Source: Anderseniella sp964390445
GTDB lineage: Bacteria > Pseudomonadota > Alphaproteobacteria > Rhizobiales > Aestuariivirgaceae
Direction: 5' to 3'
Length of the DNA stretch: 64,000 nt
Assembly: GCA_964390445.1 (NCBI GenBank)
Contig: CAYMJJ010000001.1
Coordinates: forward strand, 37,560 to 101,559
The notes under the pieces were generated by a model. It was not told where the DNA came from and did no database searches. It worked only from the letters and a program-made list of their open reading frames with translations. Both the position numbers and the translations under genes were made by a program. Of the stretch, positions 23,793 through 33,105 are shown in pieces (the stretch's first letter is position 1; each line of letters opens with the position of its first letter).

Positions 23793-25472
23793 GTGTCCAA
23801 GATTAAATCAGACATCGAAATCGCCCGCGAGGCGAACATGAAGCCGATCAAGGAGATCGCTGCCAGGATCGGCATCAAGGAAGCTGACCTCATTCCATAT
23901 GGTCATACCAAGGCAAAGATTTCTGCCGACTTCATCCAGTCGATCCAGTCCAACAAGGACGGTAACCTGATCCTGGTGACGGCCATCAACCCGACCCCTG
24001 CCGGCGAAGGCAAGACCACCACCACGGTGGGTCTCGGTGACGGCCTCAATGCCATTGGCAAGAAGGCCATGATCTGTATCCGTGAAGCATCGCTCGGGCC
24101 GAACTTCGGCATGAAGGGCGGCGCTGCCGGCGGCGGCATGGCACAGATCGTGCCGATGGAAGACATGAACCTGCATTTCACCGGCGACTTCCACGCCATC
24201 ACTTCTGCCCACAACCTGCTGTCGGCGATGATCGACAACCACATCTACTGGGGCAATGAACTCGACATCGACGTGCGCCGTGTTGCATGGCGCCGCGTCC
24301 TCGACATGAACGACCGCGCCTTGCGCGAGATCACCTGCTCGCTCGGCGGCGTCTCCAACGGCTTCCCGCGCGAGGCCGGTTTCGACATCACCGTTGCCTC
24401 CGAAGTCATGGCAATCCTTTGCCTGGCCAAGAACCTGGCCGACCTCGAAGACCGGCTCGGCAGGATGATCGTGGCCCATCGCCGCGACAAGTCACCGGTA
24501 TATTGCTCCGACATCAAGGCTGCCGGCGCCATGGCCGTGCTGCTGAAGGACGCCATCCAGCCGAATCTGGTACAGACGCTGGAAAACAACCCGGCCTTCG
24601 TGCACGGCGGCCCGTTTGCCAACATCGCACACGGCTGCAACTCGGTTGTCGCCACCACCACCGCCCTGAAGCTATGTGACTACGTCGTCACCGAAGCTGG
24701 CTTCGGCGCAGACCTTGGTGCCGAGAAGTTCATGAACATCAAGTGCCGCAAGGCCGGCCTGTCACCGAAGGCCGTCGTCATCGTCGCCACCGTGCGCGCG
24801 CTGAAGATGGGTGGTGGCGTTGCCCGTGCAGACCTTGGCAGCGAAAACGTCAAGGCCGTCACCGACGGTTGCTCGAACCTGGGCCGCCACATCGAGAACA
24901 TGAAGAACTACGGCGTACCGGCAGTGGTTGCCATCAACCACTTCGTCACCGACACCGATGCCGAAATCCAGGCCGTCAAGGACTTCTGCGAAAGCCAGGG
25001 CGCAACCGCCGTGCTGTGCAAGCACTGGGCGAAGGGCTCCGAGGGCGTCAAGGAACTCGCCACCAAGGTGGTCGAGATCGTTGAAAGCGGTGCTGCCGCC
25101 TACAAGCCGCTGTACGAAGACAGCCTCGGCCTGTTCGCCAAGATCGAGAAGATCGCCAAGACCATCTACCGCGCAGACGCGGTTGTGGCCGACAGCAAGA
25201 TCAAGGCCCAGTTGAAGCAGTGGGAAGCCGATGGCTATGGCGACCTGCCGGTCTGCATGGCCAAGACGCAGTATTCCTTCACCACCGACCCGAGCGTGCG
25301 CGGTGCGCCGACCGGCTTCGACATTCCGGTGCGTGAGGTGCGCCTGTCGGCCGGTGCCGGCTTCGTGGTCGCTATCTGCGGTGAGATCATGACCATGCCT
25401 GGCCTGCCGAAGAAGCCTGCAGCAGAAACCATCTGCCTCAATGCAGAAGGTCAGATCGAAGGCCTGTTTTAA
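23793..25472 (+). CDS. fhs: Formate--tetrahydrofolate ligase
   Basis: A 559-residue ATP-dependent ligase forming 10-formyl-THF from formate and THF. The nucleotide loop TPAGEGKTTTTVGL starts at residue 68, and LRDAG-type and folate-site strands follow in the usual order (for example RRVLDMNDRALREI, TDTDAEIQAV and PGLPKKPAAE). The length matches the family. The GTG at 23793 is chosen because GGAGG precedes it; an upstream in-frame GTG overlaps that ribosome site. It links formate, handled by the dehydrogenase at 34.7-39.2 kb, to one-carbon biosynthesis. A hairpin terminator follows. Confidence 0.95.
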   Translation: MSKIKSDIEIAREANMKPIKEIAARIGIKEADLIPYGHTKAKISADFIQSIQSNKDGNLILVTAINPTPAGEGKTTTTVGLGDGLNAIGKKAMICIREASLGPNFGMKGGAAGGGMAQIVPMEDMNLHFTGDFHAITSAHNLLSAMIDNHIYWGNELDIDVRRVAWRRVLDMNDRALREITCSLGGVSNGFPREAGFDITVASEVMAILCLAKNLADLEDRLGRMIVAHRRDKSPVYCSDIKAAGAMAVLLKDAIQPNLVQTLENNPAFVHGGPFANIAHGCNSVVATTTALKLCDYVVTEAGFGADLGAEKFMNIKCRKAGLSPKAVVIVATVRALKMGGGVARADLGSENVKAVTDGCSNLGRHIENMKNYGVPAVVAINHFVTDTDAEIQAVKDFCESQGATAVLCKHWAKGSEGVKELATKVVEIVESGAAAYKPLYEDSLGLFAKIEKIAKTIYRADAVVADSKIKAQLKQWEADGYGDLPVCMAKTQYSFTTDPSVRGAPTGFDIPVREVRLSAGAGFVVAICGEIMTMPGLPKKPAAETICLNAEGQIEGLF

Positions 25473-25499
25473 GCCATACCCTCAACAGGACAATCATTG

Positions 25500-25525
25500 G
25501 GGCGCGGAAGGCAACTTCCGCGCCC
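25500..25525 (+). terminator. Terminator downstream of fhs
   Basis: An 11-bp perfect stem (GGGCGCGGAAG/CTTCCGCGCCC) closes a GCAA tetraloop, 27 bases after the fhs stop. The T-tract after it is short (TTCATGTT), so it may be partly rho-dependent. It may also serve the convergent transporter gene. Confidence 0.75.
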
Positions 25526-25541
25526 TTCATGTTGGTGTATC

Positions 25542-26447
25542 TCAGACCGCGCCGTGCCGGGCACGCGCCCTGACATTCACCTGCGCCGACCTTTGCCCGT
25601 ACAGCACCGAAATCACCACCGCCGATACGATGATGCCGCCGCCGATGGCATCGCGCGGATCGGGCACTTCACCGGCCCCGAGCCAACTCCACAAAGGGTT
25701 CAGCACCACGTCGAGCAGCACGATCAGGCTGGCTACGACAGCCGGGATCGACCGCGCAGACCGGGCAAACAGGATCACCGGAACGGCAAGTTGCACCAGT
25801 CCCATAACGGCGAGCATCTGGATGTTGTCAGTCCCGACATTGAAGCCACCGCCAAACAGCCCGGCAACCACAAACACCGCGAGTCCCCCGAGGATCATGG
25901 CCGGCATCATGTCGACATGGCGATAGCGCCGCAGCACGTTGACCTGTATCGCCCAGCTTGCCGTGTAGCAAAGTGCAATGACGTTGCCGAGCAGGTTTCC
26001 CGCCTCCAGCCCATCACGCACGATGTAGGCGACCCCGCACAGTGCCAGCACCGAAGCAAACCAGGTGGCCCGCGACGGCGTTTCCCCGTTCATGAACCGG
26101 CTCAGGACGGCCGTGAGGAGTGGTGCCGTGGCGGCCAGGCAGGCGACATTTGCCGTGGATGCATAGGTCAGCGCGGTCACGTACATGGTCGAGCCGAGCG
26201 AGAAGAAGGTAGCTCCCGCCAGCAGTGCCACCGGCGGCACCTCGGCGACCTTGGACCAGACCTCACCGCGGTACCGGATCAGCAGCCAGACAATAAGGGC
26301 CAGCGCCATGAACAGCGCCCGCCAGCAATTGATCTGCCATCCGGTGAGACCCGGCATCAGCCGCACGAACAGCCCGGACAGGCTCCACCCGACCGTAGCC
26401 ATCAGCGCAAGCGCAACGCCCGAGCCGTACGTCTGTTCCTGGTTCAA
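25542..26447 (-). CDS. EamA/DMT family transporter
   Basis: A 301-residue integral membrane protein with ten predicted helices in two EamA repeats, a fold of drug/metabolite exporters. Visible features include GWSLSGLFVRLMPGLTGWQINCWRALFMALALI at the N-terminus and WLGAGEVPDPRDAIGGGIIVSAVV in the last helices, the second carrying the usual Gly/Glu pattern. The substrate cannot be inferred. It is the first of four members of this family in the window. It sits downstream of the peroxiredoxin-like gene but is separated from it by a terminator, so it is likely transcribed separately. Confidence 0.87.
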   Translation of the reverse strand: MNQEQTYGSGVALALMATVGWSLSGLFVRLMPGLTGWQINCWRALFMALALIVWLLIRYRGEVWSKVAEVPPVALLAGATFFSLGSTMYVTALTYASTANVACLAATAPLLTAVLSRFMNGETPSRATWFASVLALCGVAYIVRDGLEAGNLLGNVIALCYTASWAIQVNVLRRYRHVDMMPAMILGGLAVFVVAGLFGGGFNVGTDNIQMLAVMGLVQLAVPVILFARSARSIPAVVASLIVLLDVVLNPLWSWLGAGEVPDPRDAIGGGIIVSAVVISVLYGQRSAQVNVRARARHGAV

Positions 26448-26504
26448 GCGCTACCTGCCGCCGGTGATATGTCCACGCCGGACTATGCGCCCCAACGGCA
26501 AAAA

Positions 26505-26531
26505 GCCGGAATGCATATTTTGCACTCCGGC
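26505..26531 (-). terminator. Terminator downstream of the peroxiredoxin-like gene
   Basis: On the minus strand a 10-11 bp stem (GCCGGA-G-TGCA with one mismatch) closes an AT loop and is followed by TTTTTG. It lies 43 bases after the stop of the peroxiredoxin-like gene and before the transporter start, so it separates the two units. Confidence 0.8.
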
Positions 26532-26573
26532 CCTGCAATTTCATTTGGCTGGCTGCCAGCCCGGTTCGCTCAC

Positions 26574-27098
26574 TCAGGCAGCGAGCGTACCGCGCACCGG
26601 ATAGTCATTGTCGATGACGTACTTCATCACGCCGGCCAGTTCTGCCGCCTTGGCACGCCCGAATGGCGCGGTCTGCACCGACCAGTGATAGAGCGTTCCA
26701 TCCGGACGGACGATGGCGATGGCAGGTTCGGAGAAAACGCCCGGCTCGTTGTCCTTCACGGCCGCGGACAGATACAGGCCCCAGGAGGTTGCCTGTTCCT
26801 GCGTCAAACCATGGCCCAGTTTCAGGCCGGGCAGTCCCCAGTCGCGCTTCGCCTGCTCGGCACGGTCGAGCGGGTCCATGCTGACCGCCACGACGTCAAT
26901 GCCGATCGCCACGAAGTCCTTCAGCTTGCCATGGAAATCGCCCAGCTGACCCTTGCAGATGGGGCAGTGCAGGCCGCGATAGAAGATGACGATGGTGAAG
27001 TTGTCCGGCTTGTTGTCGGCCAAAGTGAAATGGCCACCACCAGCCAGCGTGACAGACAGCGACGGCACTTGCTGGCCGGGCATCAGGGTCTTGTGCAT
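26574..27098 (-). CDS. Peroxiredoxin-like (AhpC/TSA) protein
   Basis: A 174-residue thioredoxin-fold protein of the AhpC/TSA group. The active-site-like motif is HCPICKGQ with C45 and C48; a CxxC pair here is unlike the single peroxidatic Cys of classical 2-Cys peroxiredoxins and fits the redoxin subgroup seen in many alphaproteobacteria. Further family blocks are DRAEQAKRDWGL and FSEPAIAIVRPDGTLYHWSVQTAPFGR. It probably reduces peroxides or disulfides in the cytoplasm; no signal peptide is seen. It has its own terminator and a 100-base gap upstream, so it is likely monocistronic. Confidence 0.87.
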   Translation of the reverse strand: MHKTLMPGQQVPSLSVTLAGGGHFTLADNKPDNFTIVIFYRGLHCPICKGQLGDFHGKLKDFVAIGIDVVAVSMDPLDRAEQAKRDWGLPGLKLGHGLTQEQATSWGLYLSAAVKDNEPGVFSEPAIAIVRPDGTLYHWSVQTAPFGRAKAAELAGVMKYVIDNDYPVRGTLAA

Positions 27099-27126
27099 GA
27101 CGGGAAACTCCTTGAACAGATGGGAT

Positions 27127-27150
27127 CAATGGCCTTCTAACTGGCCATTG
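27127..27150. repeat. 8-bp inverted repeat between the flavoenzyme and peroxiredoxin-like genes
   Basis: CAATGGCC and GGCCATTG are perfect arms around an 8-base loop. It lies 48 bases past the flavoenzyme stop and 29 bases before the next start. It lacks a T-tract, so it may be a weak terminator, a transcript-protecting hairpin or an operator. Confidence 0.45.
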
Positions 27151-27198
27151 CCCCGACCCGTGTTCAACTCACATCACCGTCATTGCACGGTGATCCCC

Positions 27199-29715
27199 CT
27201 AGGCCCGCAGCCGCTCATTGTCCGGATCGAACGGGCTTTCCGGCACCACCGTCGCGTCGAACAGCTCACCCAGAATGCGCACCTTGAACGAGTTGCCTTC
27301 CGTGGCCAACTCCGGCTTGACCATGGCCAGCGCCAGCGACTTGCCGACCCGCCAGCCATAGCCACCCGTGGTCACACGGCCCACCAGCGTCTTGCCGTCA
27401 GCGGCATAGATCGCTTCCGAACCACGCGCATCGCAATCCTTGATGCCGTGCAGTTCCAGCGTCACCAGCGCCCACTCGTCGCCCGCCGCATGGCGCTTGA
27501 CCAGTTCATCACGGCCAATGAAGTCGCCCTTGTTCGGGTGCACGAACCGGTCAAGCCCGGACTCGTAGGCAGAGTATTCGATCGAAAGCTCACGCCCGAT
27601 CAGCCGGTACGATTTCTCCACCGCCATGGTACCCATTGCGCGGATGCCGAACGGCTTGATGCCGTGTTCGCGCCCCGCTTCCATCAGCAGGTCGAAGATG
27701 ACGTTCTGCATCTCCATCGGGTGGTGCAGTTCCCATCCCAGTTCACCGACAAAGTTGACCCGCAAGGCGTGCGCCTGGGCAATGCCGACATTGATGAACT
27801 TGCCGGTCAGCCACTTGAAATTGTCGTTCGACAGGTCGGTGTCGGTGAGCTTCTGCAGCACGTCGCGCGACTTTGGCCCCGCCAGAACCAGCACCCCCAT
27901 CTGCGTGGTGATCTTGTTCAACGTCACGCCGGTTTCCGGCTTCAGCTTGGTGAGATAATCCCAGTCATGCCGCTCCCATGCGCCGGGGCCGACCAGGTAG
28001 AAGTCATTCTCCGCCCGCTTGTACACGGTGAATTCCGAGCGCACGCCACCGTTTTTGGTCAGCAAGTGGCACAGGCCGACGCGGCCGATGCCCTTCGGAA
28101 TCCTGTTCGCCAGGATCGAGTCGAGCCATTCAGCGGCCTTGGGTCCCATGACCTCGTACTTGGCGAACGCGGTCATGTCGAGCACGCCGCAGTTTTCGGT
28201 AACGTTCTTCACTTCGTTGCCGACATGCTCGAAATAGTTCGAGCGGCGGAACGACCAAAGTTCCTTGACCTTCTCGCCTGGCTGCACCCGGGCATGGTTC
28301 TCGCGGGTGATCACGTCAGGCCGCTCGATCTCTTCCGGATCCCAGCCATAATCGGCCGACGGGGCAAACCAGTTCGGCCGCTCCCAGCCATAAACCGAGC
28401 CGAACACGGCACCGAGTGCCTTCATCCGGTCATGGCACGGCGAGGTCTTGAGCGGGCGCGCGTCCCAGCGTTCCTCGTCCGGATAGTGCGGCGTGAACAC
28501 ATTGCGATAGGCTTCCTCGTTCTTGCACTTGAGGTAGCCGCGCGAGGCATATGGCCCGAACCGGCGCGGATCGACACCGAGCATGTCGATGGAACTTTCG
28601 CCCTCGACGATCCATTCAGCCAACTGCCATCCTGCACCGCCTGCGGCCGTCACGCCGAACGAGTGACCCTCGTTGAGCCACAGGTTGCGCTTGCCCCAGG
28701 CCGGGCCGATGATCGGCGAGCCGTCCGGCGTATAGCAGATGGCGCCGTTGTAGACCTTCTTGATGCCCACCTCACCGAACGCGGGCACGCGGTGGAAGGC
28801 GCTTTCGATGTGCGGTGCGATGCGCTCCAGATCTTCCTGGAACAGCTCGTACTCGGCATCGTCTGCCGGCCCATCCACGTAGCACACCGGCGCGCCCGGC
28901 TCGTACGGCCCGAGTATCAGCCCGCCGGCTTCCTCACGCATGTACCAGGCCGAGTCCGCGTCGCGCAGCACGCCCATTTCCGGCAGGCCATCCTTGTGGC
29001 GCTGCTGGATGTCCGGGTGTGGTTCGGTGACGATGTACTGGTGCTCTACGGGTATGACGGGAATGTCGAGGCCCAGCATGTCACCGGTCTGGCGCACGAA
29101 GTTGCCGGTTGCCGTGACCAGGTGTTCACAGGTGATGTCACCCTTGTCGGTCTTCACCAGCCACTCATCGTTGGCTTTCTGCTCGATGGCGATGACGCGG
29201 GTCTGCCGGTAGATCTGGGCCCCCTTGTCGCGTGCGCCCTTGGCCATGGCCTGGGTCAGGTCAGCCGGCTGCACATAGCCGTCATTGGGGTGCTGGATCG
29301 CACCCAGCAGGCCATCTGTGTTGCACAGCGGCCAGATTTCCTTGACCTGCGCCGGGGTCAGCAGGTTGACCTCCACGCCGATGGTCTCGGCGATACCGGC
29401 ATAGTACATGAACTCGTCCCAGCGGTCCTTCGTCTGCGCAAGGCGGATGTTGGACACCTGCCTCAGCCCGACGTGCTGACCGGTTTCTTCTTCCAGCTTC
29501 GAATACAGGTCCAGCGAGTACTGGTGCACCTTGCCGACCGAGTACGACATGTTGAACAGCGGCAGCAGGCCGGCAGCGTGCCAGGTCGAGCCTGACGTGA
29601 GTTCGTTCCGCTCCAGCAGGACAACGTCGGTCCAGCCCTTCTTCGTCAGCGCGTACAGCGTCCCGACGCCAACCACACCACCACCAATGACAACGACGCG
29701 CGCATGCGATTTCAT
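27199..29715 (-). CDS. Dimethylglycine/sarcosine dehydrogenase-type FAD- and THF-dependent enzyme
   Basis: An 838-residue two-part enzyme. Residues 1-400 are a DAO-type FAD domain with GGGVVG at 11-16 and H46 in TWHAAG, the position of the covalent flavin link in mammalian dimethylglycine and sarcosine dehydrogenases. Residues about 430-830 are an FAO_M linker and GcvT-like folate domain (VLDMTAFAKYEVMGP, VNFVGELGWELH, GIRAMGTMAVEKSYRL). Such enzymes oxidatively demethylate N-methyl glycines and pass the carbon to THF. The ATG at 29715 follows GGAGG at 7 bases. Exact substrate is undetermined; neighbouring fhs supports a one-carbon role. Confidence 0.91.
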   Translation of the reverse strand: MKSHARVVVIGGGVVGVGTLYALTKKGWTDVVLLERNELTSGSTWHAAGLLPLFNMSYSVGKVHQYSLDLYSKLEEETGQHVGLRQVSNIRLAQTKDRWDEFMYYAGIAETIGVEVNLLTPAQVKEIWPLCNTDGLLGAIQHPNDGYVQPADLTQAMAKGARDKGAQIYRQTRVIAIEQKANDEWLVKTDKGDITCEHLVTATGNFVRQTGDMLGLDIPVIPVEHQYIVTEPHPDIQQRHKDGLPEMGVLRDADSAWYMREEAGGLILGPYEPGAPVCYVDGPADDAEYELFQEDLERIAPHIESAFHRVPAFGEVGIKKVYNGAICYTPDGSPIIGPAWGKRNLWLNEGHSFGVTAAGGAGWQLAEWIVEGESSIDMLGVDPRRFGPYASRGYLKCKNEEAYRNVFTPHYPDEERWDARPLKTSPCHDRMKALGAVFGSVYGWERPNWFAPSADYGWDPEEIERPDVITRENHARVQPGEKVKELWSFRRSNYFEHVGNEVKNVTENCGVLDMTAFAKYEVMGPKAAEWLDSILANRIPKGIGRVGLCHLLTKNGGVRSEFTVYKRAENDFYLVGPGAWERHDWDYLTKLKPETGVTLNKITTQMGVLVLAGPKSRDVLQKLTDTDLSNDNFKWLTGKFINVGIAQAHALRVNFVGELGWELHHPMEMQNVIFDLLMEAGREHGIKPFGIRAMGTMAVEKSYRLIGRELSIEYSAYESGLDRFVHPNKGDFIGRDELVKRHAAGDEWALVTLELHGIKDCDARGSEAIYAADGKTLVGRVTTGGYGWRVGKSLALAMVKPELATEGNSFKVRILGELFDATVVPESPFDPDNERLRA

Positions 29716-29818
29716 ACCCAATCCTCCGGGGTGACGCTCAACCGATGCTGCAAACCATAGTGAATTGGCTTCAACACGTGTGAAGTCAAACGACTGGGCG
29801 CATCAGAATTGCGACATG

Positions 29819-31087
29819 TCAGGTGCTGGCGATGCCAAACTCGCTGAACGGGATGAAGCCGAGCAGGTCACCTTCAGCCACGGACGAGATGTCCTCGTGC
29901 ACCTCGATCAGCCCGGTAGCCTGCCGCAGGCCGGAGATCAGCCCCGATCCGTCCCGGTCGAACTTGCACAGCACCGGCCCCGACGAGGAGTTGTTGATCC
30001 AGCCGCGCCAAAACTCGCGTCTGTCAGTCTTTTTTTTCGGAATCGCGAAACCGGCAGGCAGCGGATAGCGTTGCGGCGGCACCCAGTTTGCCCCCTGCAG
30101 ACGGGCGAACATCGGTTGAGCATACAAGAGGAACGTCACGAACGCCGCAACAGGATTACCCGGCAGGCCAAAGAACACGCAATCGCCCACCTGCCCCATC
30201 GCCAGTGGGCGGCCCGGCTTCACCGCCAGTTGCCAGGCATGCAGCGAGCCCATCTTCTGGATCGTCTCGACAATGAAGTCTGCCTCGCCCCGGCTGGCAC
30301 CGCCGGTCGTCAGGATGACGTCACACGATCCGGCACCCCTGGCCACCACCGCCTCAACGTCCTCACGCTGGTCAGCTATCACGCCAAGGTCGACGGCCTC
30401 GGCACCCACGCTCTGCAGCAGCCCGCGCAACAGGTGGTGATTGCTGTCATAGACCTGGCCGTCGCCCAGCGCGTTGCCCGGCCGCACGATCTCGTCACCG
30501 GTCGAAATCAGCGCCACCTTCAACCGCGCACGTACCTTGACAGTAGCGTTACCGGTTGAGGCGATCGCAGCAGTGTCCTGCGGCCGCAGCCGCACGCCTG
30601 CCGCCAGCATCACTTCTCCTGCCTTTACATCCTCCCCGGCACGGCGCGTGTTCGCACCCGACTTGAGGCCTGAGGGGATCACCACCGTGTCCCCATCGAG
30701 CGTGGTGTCTTCCTGCATCACGCAGGTATCGGCGCCATCGGGCATCACCGCACCGGTGAAGATGCGTGCCGCCTGCCCGGGCTTGAGTGCACCGTGCGGC
30801 GCATGACCGGCGGCCACCCGCATGACCACGTCGAGCCGCGTATCAACGCTCGCTGCAAGATCGCTGCCTGTGAACGCATAGCCATCTACCGCTGCATTGG
30901 CGAACGCCGGAATGTTGCGCGGCGAGGTGATGGTTTCGGCAAGCACCCGCCCATGCGCATCTGACAGCGCTACGGTTTCCACACCAGCCACCGGCGACAA
31001 CCGCTCCAGAATCATTGCCACCGCATCGTCGTGGCGCATCCGGTCCTTGTCATGCAGGAAACAGTCGTCGAGCAGCTTGCGGGTCAT
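29819..31087 (-). CDS. moeA: Molybdopterin molybdenumtransferase
   Basis: A 422-residue MoeA that inserts molybdate into adenylylated molybdopterin. Family blocks are all present: a leading AVAMILERLSPV, NIPAFANAAVDGYAF, RIFTGAVMPDGADTCVMQED, ISTGDEI, LTTGGASRGEADF, VKPGRPLAMG and FGLPGNPVAAFVTF. Its start overlaps the mobB stop by 4 bases, and it is the last gene of the MOSC-fdhD-mobA-mobB-moeA operon. In this setting its main client is probably the formate dehydrogenase encoded 3.6 kb upstream. Tungsten could be used instead of molybdenum; the sequence cannot tell. Confidence 0.94.
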   Translation of the reverse strand: MTRKLLDDCFLHDKDRMRHDDAVAMILERLSPVAGVETVALSDAHGRVLAETITSPRNIPAFANAAVDGYAFTGSDLAASVDTRLDVVMRVAAGHAPHGALKPGQAARIFTGAVMPDGADTCVMQEDTTLDGDTVVIPSGLKSGANTRRAGEDVKAGEVMLAAGVRLRPQDTAAIASTGNATVKVRARLKVALISTGDEIVRPGNALGDGQVYDSNHHLLRGLLQSVGAEAVDLGVIADQREDVEAVVARGAGSCDVILTTGGASRGEADFIVETIQKMGSLHAWQLAVKPGRPLAMGQVGDCVFFGLPGNPVAAFVTFLLYAQPMFARLQGANWVPPQRYPLPAGFAIPKKKTDRREFWRGWINNSSSGPVLCKFDRDGSGLISGLRQATGLIEVHEDISSVAEGDLLGFIPFSEFGIAST

Positions 31088-31608
31088 GGCAGGTGCGGCA
31101 CCTCGACAAGGCCGGTCCGCCCGCAGATGAAGTCGGCAAGCGCGTGGATATCGTCACGGCTGTAGACCGGCACCGGGCAATCCTCCACCGGACCATTGGC
31201 CGCCACCGCGACAATGCTGTGATCATCGGCATAGAGCCGCGGCTGGTCATCGGCCACGTTGCGTACCTCGATCTTGTCGTGGGCCTCCCGCTTGAAGCCC
31301 TCGATGATCACAAGATCACACGGATCGAGCTTTGCCAGCATCTCCTCCAGCGTCGGCTCGGGGTCACCGCGCAATTCACTTACGATGGCCCAGCGCGCAC
31401 GCGACACCACCGCCACTTGCGCAGCACCCGCCTTGCGATGGCGAAAGCTGTCACGGCCCTCATGGTCGATATCGAACGCATGGTGGGCGTGCTTGACCGT
31501 CGACACCCGGTAGCCACGCCCCGACAGCTCGGTAACAAGCCGCTCTACCAGTGTCGTCTTGCCGGCGTTCTTGAACCCGGCCACTCCGATGATGCGCTGC
31601 GTGCTCAT
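31084..31608 (-). CDS. mobB: Molybdopterin-guanine dinucleotide biosynthesis protein B
   Basis: A 174-residue GTP-binding protein with a P-loop FKNAGKTTL (residues 12-20), the VKHAHHAFDIDHEGRDSFRHRKAG segment, and an acidic DLVIIEGFKRE strand, all typical of MobB. It assists MobA in making the guanine dinucleotide form of the cofactor. It overlaps mobA and moeA by 4 bases each, so translation of the three is coupled. Confidence 0.93.
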   Translation of the reverse strand: MSTQRIIGVAGFKNAGKTTLVERLVTELSGRGYRVSTVKHAHHAFDIDHEGRDSFRHRKAGAAQVAVVSRARWAIVSELRGDPEPTLEEMLAKLDPCDLVIIEGFKREAHDKIEVRNVADDQPRLYADDHSIVAVAANGPVEDCPVPVYSRDDIHALADFICGRTGLVEVPHLP

Positions 31609-32219
31609 GCCGCCAGCCCGGCTGCGATGCGCTCTGCCTCGTCAACGTCGTCCGGCCGGTTGACGTTGAAGAACGGGTCATGCGGGTCAGATGCAAACTC
31701 GACTGCCGCCAGCTTGTACCGTGCAGTCCACGCATCCACCTTGCGCACCTCCTCATCCACCAGCGCATGGCGCAAACCATCGGCCAGCGCCACCGGCCAT
31801 AGCCCGAACACCGGATGATGCCGGCCGCCCGATGCCGCGCAGGCCATGTCGGCGCCGTCATCCGCGATGGCCGCCAGCATCCGCTGCACGAAATCGGTGG
31901 GGAAGAACGGCGTATCTGTCGCTGCCGTGGCAACCCACTCGGCGCTCGTGTTGGCGCGTGCCCAGTCGAGCCCCGCCAGAACACCGGCCAACGGTCCGGC
32001 AAAGCCTTCCACCGTGTCGGCCACTACCGGCAGGCCGTATGCGGCAAACCGCTTCGGGTCGCCATTGGCATTGAGCACGATGCGCGACACCTGCGGCCTG
32101 AGCCGGTCGAGCACATGATCGAGCACCAGCCGCCCGCCGAGCCGGATCAGCCCCTTGTCGCCGCCGCCCATGCGCCGGGCAAGCCCGCCGGCCAGAATGC
32201 AGCCCACTACCTCAGTCAT
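31605..32219 (-). CDS. mobA: Molybdenum cofactor guanylyltransferase
   Basis: A 204-residue nucleotidyltransferase that joins GMP to the molybdenum cofactor, the form used by formate dehydrogenases of the DMSO reductase family. The N-terminal signature LAGGLARRMGGGDKGL (residues 9-24) binds GTP, with ATDTPFFP near residue 100 as the metal site. The ATG at 32219 fits the family start and overlaps fdhD by 8 bases; the frame is open further upstream but inside fdhD. Confidence 0.93.
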   Translation of the reverse strand: MTEVVGCILAGGLARRMGGGDKGLIRLGGRLVLDHVLDRLRPQVSRIVLNANGDPKRFAAYGLPVVADTVEGFAGPLAGVLAGLDWARANTSAEWVATAATDTPFFPTDFVQRMLAAIADDGADMACAASGGRHHPVFGLWPVALADGLRHALVDEEVRKVDAWTARYKLAAVEFASDPHDPFFNVNRPDDVDEAERIAAGLAA

Positions 32220-33105
32220 CGCCGTCAGCTCCCTTGCGCCGGTGCTTGCGCTCTTCATCGCCAGCATCTGCAGCATCAGCATCAAACTCGATCCGCTCCA
32301 CTCCCGATAACGCCAGGAACCGCTTGCCCCGCGCGCGCCCGATTACCGTCATGCCCACCTGCCGGGCAAGGTCCACGCCCCACGCGGTAAAGCCCGACCG
32401 CGATACAAGGATGGGAATGCGCATCGCCGCACACTTCAGGATCATCTCCGAGGTCAACCGCCCGGTCGTGTAGAAAATCTTGTCGTCCGGCAACACCTTG
32501 TTGAGGAACATCCAGCCGGCAATCTTGTCGACCGCGTTGTGCCGGCCCACGTCTTCCAGGTACACCAGCGGCCGGTCGCCCCGGCACAGCACGCAGCCGT
32601 GGATCGCCCCCGCCTTGAGATACAGCGACGGTGCGGTGTTGATCTTCCTGGTCAGCGCATACAGCCAGCTCGTCTTGACGATCGCATCAGGTGCCAGCGT
32701 GATGGTCTCGAAATTCTCCATCATGTCGCCGAACACGGTGCCTTGCGCGCAACCTGACGTGCGCGTCTTCTTCTTCATCTTCTCCTCGAAGTTGGTCTCG
32801 CGCACCGTGCGCACCACGATCACCTCAAGGTCTTCGTCGAAATCAATCCCGGTAATCTCGTCGTCGGGCTTCAACATGCCCTGGTTGAGCAGGTAGCCCA
32901 CGGCAAGCCAGTCAGGATGATCGCCGATGGTCATCGCCGTCACGATCTCCTGCCGGTTGAGGTAGATCGTCAGCGGGCGCTCGTGAACCACATGGGTTTC
33001 AACCTCCGCCCCGCTCTGGTCGATGCCGGTGACGCCGCGCGACAGGCGCTCGTCCTCCGGGTCGGGCACGATGGCAAATTCGGCTATTTCATGCGGCTTG
33101 TTCAT
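32212..33105 (-). CDS. fdhD: Formate dehydrogenase accessory sulfurtransferase FdhD
   Basis: A 297-residue FdhD, which passes sulfur to the formate dehydrogenase cofactor. Recognisable parts are NRQEIVTAMTIGDHPDWLAVGYLLNQG, GAIHGCVLCRGD, EDVGRHNAVDKIAGWM and GRLTSEMILKCAAM. The reactive loop reads TSGCAQG, so only one Cys stands where the E. coli protein has a CxxC pair; single-Cys versions are known. The C-terminus is Arg/Lys/Asp-rich. It overlaps the MOSC gene by 4 bases. In many fds operons the equivalent gene (fdsC) sits with the structural genes; here it is with the cofactor genes. Confidence 0.93.
   Translation of the reverse strand: MNKPHEIAEFAIVPDPEDERLSRGVTGIDQSGAEVETHVVHERPLTIYLNRQEIVTAMTIGDHPDWLAVGYLLNQGMLKPDDEITGIDFDEDLEVIVVRTVRETNFEEKMKKKTRTSGCAQGTVFGDMMENFETITLAPDAIVKTSWLYALTRKINTAPSLYLKAGAIHGCVLCRGDRPLVYLEDVGRHNAVDKIAGWMFLNKVLPDDKIFYTTGRLTSEMILKCAAMRIPILVSRSGFTAWGVDLARQVGMTVIGRARGKRFLALSGVERIEFDADAADAGDEERKHRRKGADGDD

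Noticed and set aside
26986..29595. An 869-residue open frame antisense to the demethylating flavoenzyme gene
   Set aside because: It lies wholly opposite a gene with intact FAD and folate motifs; long antisense frames are common in high-GC DNA and this one shows no family resemblance or ribosome site.
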